A DNA stretch of 64,000 bases from contig CAUYLG010005444.1 in NCBI GenBank assembly GCA_963573385.1, forward strand, positions 62,001 through 126,000, read 5' to 3'. The notes beneath the pieces are model-generated. The model was not told the DNA's origin. It made no database searches and saw nothing but the letters and a program-made list of their open reading frames with translations. Shown piece by piece: positions 1 through 11,624 of the stretch. The stretch's first letter is position 1. Each line of letters begins with the position of its first letter. The position numbers and the translations under genes are program-made. The stretch is from Cacajao melanocephalus (lineage: Eukaryota; Chordata; Mammalia; Primates; Pitheciidae).

Positions 1-200
1 TAGCATTTGGGTTTGGCCTCTTCACACATGTTTGTTCTTTCTTTGACCTTCTTCACCATGTTATGACGCAACACCAGATGCCATGGCTCTGTGCTTGAAC
101 TTCCCAGCCCTCAGAACCATGTACTAAATTCACCTCTTTTCTTCATAAAGTACCCAGTCTCAGGTATTCTGTTACACAAACACAAACAGACCAAAATAGC
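1..200 (+). mobile_element. MaLR LTR 3' portion (MST/MLT1-like), cut by window edge
   Basis: The stretch resembles the 3' part of ERVL-MaLR LTRs: a CACCATGTTATGACGCA segment, then 'cttcccagcc', 'agaacc', and a 'taaagtacccagtctcaggtattctg' type ending. The 5' part lies outside the window. Recognised from memory of the family. The subfamily is uncertain. Confidence 0.7.
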
Positions 201-699
201 TCCTTAACAGACAAGATAGAAGAAATCTGTTTTTTAACAGGGAGCAATCATCAATTAAATAAGGCAAGTTTAGAGGAGTATTTTTTTTTTTCTGTTCTTA
301 TTTTCCGGTTTTGAGCTGTGTCTCAGATCAATAGAGGCCTGCCAGATAAATGATTTCTGGATAAATGACAGACTCTTTTATTATTGTACATTTGGGAAAT
401 TAGAGTCATGGAAATAGGTGGTTTTGCTTTTTTGAGGTACATCTATTTTCCCACTGCTGACATAGCTTCTAAATTTCAGACCTTTTTCTTTGGTAAACTA
501 CACCATGAAATTGATGAAAATGGCTTTATCAATAGTTTCAGATGCTGTCTGCAAAATAAAGAGGTAAACTCTGTTCCTTCCATCTTTAGGCATTATTTTC
601 TTTTGGAGGAAATATATGTTTGTCATAGGGCTTCTTATTTCCTGGGCTCTTAGAAGAAATGCATATTGTCATGGCTACAGCTGCAGTACAGCTACTGCT
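201..699. other. AT-rich single-copy DNA, nothing recognised
   Basis: I see no repeat family or conserved reading frame here. The 89-codon open frame at 384-653 (+) has no recognisable domain and lies in AT-rich sequence, so I do not call it a gene. Confidence 0.5.
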
Positions 700-1155
700 G
701 CTGCTTTTTTATTTTTTTTTATTTTTTAGAGGAAAACGTGTTTAGTTTTATTTCAATCAAGTCACAACACTTTCTTTTCCAACTGCTACAAAGTTCATCT
801 ACAATATTCTGTTACAGATCCACTTTAAAAAGGTTTCCTGTGACATTACAGCAAGCCTCTCTTTTCAAAACAGAGGAATAATTCCAAATTCTTCCTCAAA
901 TAAAACTAACTACAAATTCCATTCCAGTAAATGGTAAATACATACAAATTACAGTAAGCTAGACACTTAAAAAGACAGCCAAGAAGTCTACAGTTTATCA
1001 GAAAGAAAGTAGACATTTAAAAAAATCCCCAATGTCATGAACATAAACTGAGGTTATACACACATGTATGTTTGTATATATCTAAACTTATTCTTAAAAT
1101 TCTGCAAAGCAGCTAGCTCCATTTTACAGATGAATATTTTAATAAACATGTCCCA
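700..1155 (-). pseudogene. Possible 3'-UTR retrocopy of an unidentified mRNA
   Basis: On the minus strand the segment ends in a near-continuous A/T tail (T-rich on plus at about 703-727). An AATAAA signal lies about 20-25 bases upstream of it (TTTATT on plus near 748-753). That is the geometry of a reverse-transcribed polyadenylated transcript. Upstream sequence is AT-rich and UTR-like with no open frame. I cannot name the parent gene, and no target duplication is clear because an Alu abuts at 1,156. A fortuitous T-run is the alternative. Confidence 0.4.
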
Positions 1156-2737
<1,582 letters not shown>

Positions 2738-2926
2738 GGAATCACATTTTATATTCCTTTCAAAATACAAGTGTGTGAAGAAACCAGTGTTTTAATCCAA
2801 GAGTGTAAGAATGATTTCAAACAAATGGTGCCCTTTACAAATCAACAAGAAACTACATAAATTAAAAAATTTATTTTGTGGACACTTCCCATTTACTCTC
2901 TTTGTTTTTAGAAAACAGTTAGCCAT

Positions 2927-3245
2927 GGCTGGGTGTGGTGGCTCACACCTGTAATCCCAGCTCTTTGGGAGGCTGAGATGATGGATCACCTGAGGTCAGG
3001 AGTTCAAGACCAGCCTGGCCAACATGGTGAAATTCCGTCTCTACTAAAAATACACTGTTAGTGGGGCATGGTGCTGCACACCTGTAATCCCAGCTACTCT
3101 GGAGGCTGAGGCAGGAGAATCGCCTAGAACTCGTGAGACAGAGGTTGCAGTGAGTTGGGATCGCACCACTCCACTCCAGCCTGCTTGGTGACAGACTCTG
3201 TCTCAAAAAAAAAAAATAAATAAATAAAATTTTTAAAAAAAAGAA
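2927..3245 (+). mobile_element. Alu SINE, full length
   Basis: GGCTGGGTGTGGTGGCTCA start; tail of A and TAAA units to about 3,245. The flanks 'agaaaacagttagcc' and 'agaaagcggctagcc' look like a diverged target duplication. Confidence 0.95.
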
Positions 3246-3720
3246 AGCGGCTAGCCTCTTGAATGTGTTTTCATTCATGTTCATGAATTTACATCTTGAG
3301 CATAATACAAGCATTTGTTTTGTCTTTTCCCCATTTGCTCATATTGCAGACGGCACAGCCTTCCTCCATTGTCCTTTGTGGGTGCAGTTAGACGTGCCCT
3401 CTTTGGTATGAGCAGGCCAGTACCATACCAACTGCAGCTCTGGCATGTAAGATGGTAAAAGACAAACAAAACCACCACGTGCCCAGGACCGTGGTAAGGA
3501 TGAATGAGATAGTGTCAGTTTAAGCGCTCTATAACTGGTAGCTGCTGTTTCTGAGTTCATCAGGAAACCCCTTAACACGAACAATTTGTCTCCTTCATCT
3601 TTTTTCTTCCTTTCCTGCTTCAAGATATCATACGCCTCTGGCAAACCCAGACTCCGGGTGGGCTAGGCGGGTGGATCTTGGCCTTCTCTAAAGCTTTTCT
3701 TGTCCGCTCTCCCTGCCTAT
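3246..3720. other. Single-copy DNA upstream of CpG island
   Basis: No recognisable repeat. CpG dinucleotides begin to appear from about 3,650, marking the left shore of the island. Confidence 0.5.
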
Positions 3721-3796
3721 TTATGGGTGGTGCAAAAGTTATTACGGTTTTTCCCATTAAAAATGCAAAATTGCAATTCCTTTTCCACCAACCTAC
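3721..3796 (+). mobile_element. MADE1 mariner-derived MITE
   Basis: Terminal GGGTGGTGCAAAAGT at the left and CCTTTTCCACCAACCTA at the right are inverted copies. The interior reads TTACGGTTTTTCCCATTAAAAATGC-type sequence. Length is about 76 bp against about 80 for the family. MADE1 hairpins are the known source of the miR-548 family; whether this diverged copy is transcribed or processed is unknown. Confidence 0.85.
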
Positions 3797-3799
3797 TCT

Positions 3800-4600
3800 A
3801 TGCTCCAAGCCGAGCTGCGAGGCGTTGGGTGCACACAAGCAGAGGAGGACAGGCGGGCCTGAGGGTGAAGAGCGCGGCCCGCAGGGTCAACCCGGCCAGT
3901 CACAGGGGAGATGGAGTAGGGGGAGGCGATACAGGGCAGGAAGCGGGGGACAAACGGGGTGCACGTGAGGACCGTGGCGATGACACGGAAGGGACAGCCA
4001 GTTAGAATCCAGGCCCACTTAGGCGACGAAGGGCGGGTGAGGGAATCCCGTTCCTTCTTAGTGCAGTCTTCCCTCAGGGCGCCCGCGTCTTATCCAGCTC
4101 TGCACCGTGCAGGGTCGGCGATCGAGATGAGGCCTCCGAGCCGCCCAGAAGGGCCCCCGCGGCTGGGAGCCCCAGCGCGGAGAACAGAGGAGGGTCTGCG
4201 CCGCCGCCGGCGTGGGGGAAACGTGACTGGGGGCGGGCCCCAGGTGCGAGGTCCCGGATCAGCGTCCTGTTTCCAAGGGCCCGGCTGTGTGCCTGCGATC
4301 ACGGCCCGGGGTCTCTGCGTTCGCCCATCCCCTCCTGGAGAAAGACGCAGCTTCGAACGCCTTCTCCTGTCCGGCGCCTTTCCTGGGAACGCCCAGCCCA
4401 CCATGGCCCTGGCCCCGCCCCCTCCCTCTCCAGAAGTCACTGTCCGCCTCTGGCAGCGTGTGGGGAAGGCGCCGAGATCTTGGCGCTGCAGCAGCCTTGA
4501 AGATTGGATCCAGCCCAGAGAGAGAGCCCCAGAGTCCATTTGTCCGTCCCCAGGACAGGGGCCTCGGAAGAGCAAGGGGGAAGAGCTGACCTCGCCGGCT
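3800..4600. promoter_or_regulatory. CpG island, candidate promoter
   Basis: This is the only long GC-rich, CpG-dense stretch outside Alus. It contains CACGTG (3,962-3,967), a GGGGGCGGG GC box (4,229-4,237) and CCCCGCCCCC (4,413-4,422). Many further CG dinucleotides lie between 3,810 and 4,600. There is no TATA box or recognisable exon. Open frames on both strands (for example 3,959-4,627 plus, 222 codons, and 4,090-4,575 minus) are rich in Pro, Arg and Gly, as expected of GC-rich noncoding DNA. I infer a promoter for an unidentified or noncoding transcript, of unknown direction. Confidence 0.6.
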
Positions 4601-4710
4601 TATCTTTGTGGCTTAGACAAAGTTTAGAGTTTCTTTGTCCTTCTGACCATGCTCTCAGATCCGATGGACAAGATTAGCCTCACACTTAGAAGCGTTCTGG
4701 TGCAAGATTA

Positions 4711-4833
4711 GTGACTTTTTCCCCTCCCTCCCTTCCTTCCTCCCTCCCCCTCCTCTCCTTTCCTTCTCACTTCCCTTCCTCCTGCCTCCCTCCTTCCCTC
4801 CCTTTCTTCCTTCCTTCCCTTTCTCTCTCTTTG
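4711..4833. repeat. Polypyrimidine (CCTT/CCCT)n tract
   Basis: Over 110 bases of almost pure C and T on plus, with mixed CCTT, CCCT and CTCT units. It joins the T-rich tail of the following minus-strand Alu. Confidence 0.9.
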
Positions 4834-5107
4834 AGACAGGGTCTCACTCTGTTGCTCAGACTTGAGTGCAATGGCACGATCATAACACTGCAGCCTCGAC
4901 GTGGTGAGTGATCCTTTCCTCTCAGCCTCTTAAGTAGCTGGGACTACCGGCCCACACAACCACGCCCGGCTAATTAAAATATTTTTTGTAGAGACGAGGG
5001 TCTCACTATGCTGCTCAGGTTGGTCTCCAACTCCTGATATCAAGCTATCCTCTCTTCTTGGCCTCTCAAGATGCTAGGATTACAGGTGTGAGCCACTGTG
5101 CTTGGCT
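4834..5107 (-). mobile_element. Alu SINE, diverged
   Basis: GAGACAGGGTCTCACTCTG through GTGAGCCACTGTGCTTGGC. Several short deletions and substitutions suggest an old subfamily. Confidence 0.9.
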
Positions 5108-5533
5108 ATGACTTTTTTTTTCTTTTTTAACCTGAAGCTCTATCCCATGTCAGTAAAGCCTGCAGCTAATGTTTCCTGTCTCACTGTGTGGAGCAAATCA
5201 GCAACAGTGCTGTCATAGCTCTGTTGTCAGGATCTGTTCTACCAGCATTTGGAGAAGCTAGGTGAATGTTGTGTGGATGAATAAATGAATGAGCTGAGCC
5301 AAGTATGTCTCTTGAGCCAAGTACAAGAAGAGTGAACTCTTGTCCTACTCACAGTCTCCTTCATCGTTAGGAAAGGTGCATTTTTCTACCCAAGGCATAA
5401 ACTCCAAGAGTGGATACAACAGACAGATCAGCCACCTATTAAGAGAAGCGGAAGTTAATGATTAATAACATTTTGATTTCATTCTGCTGTCCCACCATTA
5501 TCAGGTATATGGCCATTTAAAGAAAATGAAGGT
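5108..5533. other. Single-copy DNA, nothing recognised
   Basis: No repeat or gene recognised between two Alus. Confidence 0.45.
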
Positions 5534-5811
5534 GGCTTGGCCCAGTGGCTCATGCCTGTAATCCCAGCATTTGGGAGGCCAAGGCGGGTGGATCGCCTGA
5601 GGTCAGGGGTTCGAGACCAGCCTGACCAACGTAGTGAAACCCCATCTCTACTAAAAATACAAAAAATCAGCTGGGCGTGGTGGTGGGCATCTGTAATCCC
5701 AGCTACTCGGAGGGCTGAGGCAGGAGAATTTATTGAACCCAGTAGGCGGGGGTTGCAGTGAGCCAAGATCTAGCCATTGCACTCCAGCCTGAGCAACCAG
5801 AGCAAGACTCT
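5534..5811 (+). mobile_element. Alu SINE, full length with purine-expanded tail
   Basis: Full dimer whose A-tail has been replaced by the GA-rich tract at 5,812-5,963. 'agaaaatgaaggt' before it and 'agaaaatgaagtt' after the tract look like its target duplication. Confidence 0.95.
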
Positions 5812-5970
5812 GAGAGAGAGAGAGAGAGGGAGAGAGAGAGAGAGAAGTTGGGGCCAGGAAAAGAAGGAAGAAAGAAGGAAAGAAGGAAAGAAAGAAAAGG
5901 AAGGAGGGAAGGAGAAAGAGAAAAGAAAGAAAGAAAAAAGGAAGGACGGAGACAGAAAAAGAAAAGAAAA
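5812..5970. repeat. Polypurine (GA)n/(GAAA)n/(GGAA)n tract
   Basis: About 150 bases almost wholly A and G on plus: GAGA units to about 5,845, then GAAA/GGAA units. Apparently the expanded 3' tail of the preceding Alu. Confidence 0.9.
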
Positions 5971-5979
5971 TGAAGTTGG

Positions 5980-6295
5980 GGCCAGGCACAGTGGCTCACG
6001 CCTGTGATCTCAGCACTTGGGAGGTTGAGGCATGCTGATCACTTGAGGTCAGGAGTTCGAGACCAGCCTGACCAATATGGTGAAGCCCTGCCTCTACTAA
6101 AAATAAAAAATGTAGCCGGGCCTGGTGGTGCACATCTGTGGTCCCAGCTACTTGGTGAGGCTAAGGTGGGACAATTGAGGTGGGACAATTGCTTGAATCT
6201 GAGGTGGAGGCTGCTGAGATTGCACCACAGCATTATAGCCTGCGTGACACAGTGAGACTCCATCTCCTGCACCCCCCCCTCAAAAAAAGAAAAGT
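5980..6295 (+). mobile_element. Alu SINE with 14-bp internal duplication
   Basis: GGCCAGGCACAGTGGCTCA start. The unit AGGTGGGACAATTG occurs twice in tandem at about 6,164-6,191. A C-run precedes the short A-tail. Confidence 0.95.
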
Positions 6296-6305
6296 TGGAT
6301 TCCAT

Positions 6306-6598
6306 TTTTTTTTTCTTTTGAGATGGACTCCCGAACTGTCACCCTGGCTGGAGTGCAATGGCGCGATCTTGGCTTACCGCAAGCTCTGCCCTCCGGGTTC
6401 AGGTGATTCTCTTGTCTTAGCCTACCAAGAAGCTGGGATTACAGGCACACACCACCACACCTGGCTAATTTTTTGTATTTTTAGTAGAGATGGGGTTCAT
6501 TATGTTGGCCAGACTGGTCTCGAACTCCTGACCTCATGATCCACCCGCCTCAGCCTCCCAAAGTGCTGGGATTACAGGTGTGAGCCACTGTACCCCGC
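6306..6598 (-). mobile_element. Alu SINE, inverted relative to its neighbour
   Basis: T-rich start, GAGATGGACTCCCGAACTGTCAC-type head, and end at CACTGTACCCCGCC. Lies about 10 bases from the tail of the plus-strand Alu. Confidence 0.95.
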
Positions 6599-6995
6599 CT
6601 GGATTCTTTAATTGGGGGACAAAGGTTTAGATAATCTGCAGCATGGACTTGGAGATTTCTTATGTTTGGGGGATTTTCTTCTATACATTTAGTCTCCTAA
6701 TTATATGCTCAGGCTAATTTTTAATGTAAGTATTTCTTGAGTAATTTTTAGGAGATGCTGAGACTAAGTTGAAAGAAAACCTAACCCCTATTCACCATGA
6801 ACCTAGAGTTTAGAGTTGAGTTGGAATAGTCAACTATGAAGGCTGTTGGGACAGCAGCAATGTTGAAATTCATCAGAAGAGATCATTGTGAACTGGATAT
6901 TGACCCAGGATGCCTTAGAAGGTCATGGGTTAGGCCTTGAAAGAATGTACAAGGAGAAAGGAATCAGGTGTTATTTTGTTTTTAAAGGTTTATTT
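6599..6995. other. Single-copy DNA, nothing recognised
   Basis: AT-rich sequence without a recognisable element. Confidence 0.45.
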
Positions 6996-7158
6996 GCTTT
7001 TGAGACTGGGTCTCACTCGATTGCCTAAGCTGCAGTACAGTGGCCTGGTCACAACTGCAGCTTCCATCTCCTGGGCTTAAGTGATTCTCCCGCCTTAGCC
7101 TCCCATGTAGTTGAGACTACAGGTACGCACCACTATGACTAGCTAATTTTTAATGTTT
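6996..7158 (-). mobile_element. Alu left-monomer fragment, old
   Basis: GAGACTGGGTCTCACTC through CTAGCTAATTTTTAATG, one monomer only, strongly diverged (AluJ or FLAM-like). Confidence 0.8.
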
Positions 7159-7327
7159 TAATAATTTAATTTTTTTTTAAAAAAAGAACATTGAAAATGA
7201 TTTATTTCCAAGATTCATGGTTGCAGACAATGTGTGGTCTGCAAGTGGTTGCAAAGCAAATCTGTTGTCTCCATCTGACTTGGAAGGAAGAGACACTGAC
7301 AGGAGAGTGAGTTCTTTGGCTTCCTCA

Positions 7328-7775
<448 letters not shown>

Positions 7776-7856
7776 GAAACAGTACAGTGTCCTATAATTG
7801 GACTCCCCATGGCTACAAACTCTCCCGGGTGCCAGTGTATGCCATGTATCTGTGGG

Positions 7857-7896
7857 TTGAGACCAGCCTGACAACATAGTGAAACCCCGTCTCTAT
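7857..7896 (+). mobile_element. 40-bp internal Alu fragment at the array edge
   Basis: GTTGAGACCAGCCTGACAAC followed by ATAGTGAAACCCCGTCTCTA is Alu consensus positions within the left monomer. It has no Alu head or tail and runs directly into the first array unit. Confidence 0.8.
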
Positions 7897-8768
7897 GGGG
7901 TGTGATATTAGGAGTAATATCTCCCTTAGCTGTTATGAACAATACCACAGGGTGTACATCCTCTGTGATATTAGGAGTAATATTTCCATTAGATTTTATA
8001 AATAATGTCAAAGGGCGTACCCCCACTGTGATATGAGGAGTAATATTTTCCTTAGATATTGTAAATAATATCACACGGTGTACATCCAATGTAATATTAA
8101 GAGTAATATCTCCCTTAGATATTAGGAATAATATCATAGGATGTGGTGGACAGCCACTGTGATATTAGCAGTAAGATCTTTCTTAGATATTATGAATGAT
8201 ATCACAGGGTGTGCACCTTCTGTGACATTAGGAGTAATAGCTCCCTGAGCTATTATGATAGGTTGTATGCCCACTGTGAAATTAGGAGGGATATCTCCCT
8301 TAGATATAACGAATAATATCACAGGGTGTGCACCCACTGTGGTATTAGGAGGGGTAACTCCCTTAGATATTATGAATGTTATCACAGGGCATGTAACCAC
8401 TATGATACTATGAGTAATAACTCCCTCAGATATTACAAATAATATCAAACTGTACATACAGGGTATAAACCCACCATGATATTAGGAGTAATATCTCACT
8501 TAGATGTTACAAATAAAATCACAGGCTGGACACCTGTGATGTTAGGAGTAATGTCTATCTTAGGTATTAAAAATACCACATGGTGCACGGCCACTGTGAT
8601 ATTAAAAGGAATATCTTCCTTAAATATTATGAATAATATCGAATTATGTACACCCACTGTGATATTAGCAGTAATGCTGTCCTTGGATATTCTGAATTAT
8701 ATGAAAGGGCATACACCGGCTGTGATATTAGGAGCAATGTCTCCCTTAGATACTACGAATAATATCAC
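7897..8768 (-). repeat. Tandem array block 1, about 14 units of ~62 bp
   Basis: Units read GATATT-AGGAGT-AATATC, short linker TCCCTTA, GATATT-ATGAAT-AATATC, ACAGGGTGTACACCCACTGT. The linker is pyrimidine-rich on plus, which fixes orientation (minus is used here for the purine-linker strand being the bottom strand). Spacing of the GTAC centres near 7,952, 8,014 and 8,078 gives about 62 bp. Divergence is greater than in the other blocks. Stop-free frames across it are repeat artefacts. Confidence 0.9.
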
Positions 8769-8786
8769 CCCATTGTGATATTGTTC
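8757..8786. repeat. Inverted-repeat junction between blocks 1 and 2
   Basis: Left arm GAATAATATCAC (8,757-8,768), loop CCCATT, right arm GTGATATTGTTC (8,775-8,786). The arms are complementary with one mismatch. Unit polarity reverses exactly here. Confidence 0.9.
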
Positions 8787-11611
8787 ATAACATCAAGGTG
8801 GGGAGAGGTAGGTATTAATTACAATATCACTGGGGTTGTACACATCCCTGTGATACTGTTCGTAATATATGGGGGGAGAGGATATTACTCCCAATATCAT
8901 AGGGTTTGTACACCTTCCTGTGATATTGTTCATAATATCCAGGAGGGCAGAAGATGATATCACTGCCAATATCACAGGGGGTGTCCACCCTCCTGTGATG
9001 TTCATAATATCCAGGGGGAGGATGATATTATATGCAATATCGCAGGGTTTGTATACCCCCCTCTGATATTGTTTGTAATATTCTGGGGGAAAGAAGATGA
9101 TATTACTCCCAATATCGCAGGGTTTGTACACCCCCCCGTGATGTTGTTCATAATATCTGGGGTGGAGGGAGAGGATATTACTCCCAGTATTGCAGGGAGC
9201 ATACAACCCCTCTGATATTGTTCATAATAATTAGGAAGAAGAAAATGACATCACTCCCAATATCGCAGAAGGTGTTCACCCCCACTGTGATATTCTTCCT
9301 AATATCCAGCTGGGGAGAGCTCTCCCAATATCGCAGGGGGTGTACACCTCCTTGATGATATTGTAGCTAATATTCAGAAGGGAAGAGAATGATATTATTC
9401 CCAATATCGCAGAGGTTGTACCCCCCACCCTTTAATATGGTTTCTAATATCCATGGGTGGAGAGAGTGATATTACTCTCAATATCACAGGGGTTGTACAT
9501 CCCCATGAGATACTGTTCCTAATATCCAGGAGGGGAGAAAATGATATTACTCTGAAAAGTGCAGGGAGTTTACACTCCCCTTGTGATATTCTTAATATTC
9601 AGGAGGGAAGAGGATGATATTACTCCCAGTATCGCAGGGCGTGTCCACCCCCAACCCCATCATATTTTTTCTGATATTGAGTGGGAGTCAGTGATGTCTC
9701 TCCTGATGATATCACAGGGGATGTACACCTCCCTGCGATATTGATTCTACTATCCAGGAGGGGAGAGGATGATATTACTTTCAGTATTGCATAGCGGGGT
9801 ACAACCCGCCTGTGATATTGTTCCTAAAATCTAGAGAGGAAGAGGATGATATTACTGCCACTGTCGCAGCGGGTGTACACCACCCCTGTAATATTTTCCC
9901 TAATATATAGTGAAGAGAGGACGATATTACTCCCAGTATCCCAGGGGCTGAACAGCTTTTTTGGGATATTTTTCCTAATATCCAGGGGTGGAGTTGATGA
10001 TATGACTCCTAATATCACAGGGGGTGTACACCCCTTTTGTGTTGTTGTTCCTGATATCCAGAGTGGGAGAGTATGTTGTTACTTCCAATATAGAAGAAAG
10101 TGTATACCACCTTGTGATATTGTTCCTAATATCCAAATGAGGAGAGGATAATGTTACTCCCTATATTGTAGGGCATTACACCCCCCCCGTGATAGTGTTC
10201 CTAATATCCAGGAGGGAGAGGAGTATATTACTGTCAATATCGCAAAGGGTGTACACTCCCCTTTGATATTGTTTGTAATATCCAGGGGTGAAGAGAATGA
10301 TATAAATGCCAATATTACAGGGAGTGGTCCCCTTCCTGTGATAGTGTTTGAAATATCCAAGGGGGGAGAGGATGCAATTACTCCCGACATCGCAGGGGAT
10401 GTACACCCCCCTGCGATATTCTTTGTAATATTCAGGACAAGAGAAGATAATATTACTCCCAATATTGCTTTGAGTATTCATTCCCCCGTGATATTGCTCA
10501 TAATATTTATGGAGGGAGATGATGACATTACTCTTAATATCGAAGGAGTGTACACCCCCCTGTGATATTGTTCATAACATTCAGGGTGGGAGAGGATGAA
10601 ATTTCTCCCAGTATCACAGAGGGTCTACACCCCCTCTGTGATATTGTTTGTAATATCCAGTTTGGGGGAGGACTATATTACTCCCAATATTGCAGGAGGT
10701 GTACACCCCCCTGTTATGGTTTTCACAATATCTATGGGGGGTGTTGAATGATATTCTCAATATCACAGCAGGTGTATATCCCCCTGTGATATTGTTCATA
10801 ATATTAAGGGAGAAAGAGGATGCTATTACCCCTATATAGCAGGGAGTGTACACGCTCCTGTGATACTGTTAGTAATATCCAGGGGGGAGAGGATGATATT
10901 ACTACAAATATCGCAGGGGGTGTACACACCCCTGTGTTATAGGTCGTAATATCCAGTTGTGGGGAGGGCGATATTACCCCCCAATACCACAGGGGGTGTA
11001 CACCCCCTGTAATACTGTTCATAATATTCCAGGGGGAGAGGATGATATTACTCCGAATACCACAGGGGGTGTACACCCCCCTGTGATATTGTTCGCAATA
11101 TCCAGGGGAGGGGAGATTTCAATATCATAAACACCCTGTGTGTACACCCCCCTGTGATGTTGTCCATAACATCTGGGGTGGGGAGAAAATGATATTACTC
11201 CCAATATCACAGGGAATGTACACTCCCCTGTGATATTGTTTGTAATATCGATGGGGTGAGAAGATGATACTACTTACAATATTGCAGTGGGTGTACACCC
11301 CCCGTGGTAATGTTAGTAATATCTAGGAGGGGAGAGGATATTACTCCCAATATCGCAGGGGTTGTACACCCTGCTTTGATATTGTTCATAATATCCAGGG
11401 GGAAAGAGGATAATATTACTACTAATATCGCAGGGGTGGACACACCCTGTAATATTGTTTGTAATATCAAAGCCGGGGGAGAGGATAATGTTAAGCCCAA
11501 TAACGCAAATGGTGTACACCTTCCTGTGATATTGTTTGTAATATCCACAAAGGGAGAGGATGATATTGCTCCCAATATCGCAGGGGGTGTCCACCCCCTT
11601 TCATATTGTTC
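8775..11611 (+). repeat. Tandem array block 2, about 39 units of ~72 bp
   Basis: Units read GATATT-ACTCCC-AATATC, GCAGGGGGTGTACACCCCC core, TGTGATATT-GTTCAT-AATATC, then a purine linker like CAGGGGGGAGAGGAT on plus. Spacing of cores is mostly 67-76 bp. The best core, ACAGGGGGTGT (10,989-10,999) followed by its exact reverse complement (11,000-11,010), is a perfect 22-bp palindrome. Confidence 0.95.
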
Positions 11612-11624
11612 TTATGAACAATAT
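11603..11624. repeat. Inverted-repeat junction between blocks 2 and 3
   Basis: ATATTGTTC (11,603-11,611), loop TTAT, then the exact reverse complement GAACAATAT (11,616-11,624). A short remnant of plus-type linker (CCAGTGGGGAG) follows at 11,630-11,640 before minus-type units take over, so the switch is slightly ragged. Confidence 0.9.

Noticed and set aside
3480..3560. MIR fragment
   Set aside because: 'aaggatgaatgagatagtg' and 'taagcgctctataac' recall MIR, but the match is too short to support.
3959..4627. 222-codon frame in the CpG island as a gene
   Set aside because: Composition (Pro, Arg, Gly, Ser) and open frames on both strands are what GC-rich DNA gives by chance. Start context is weak and no domain is visible.
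5651..6007. Ser/Phe/Leu-rich and Arg/Glu/Lys-rich frames
   Set aside because: They are translations of the purine tract and the adjoining Alu.
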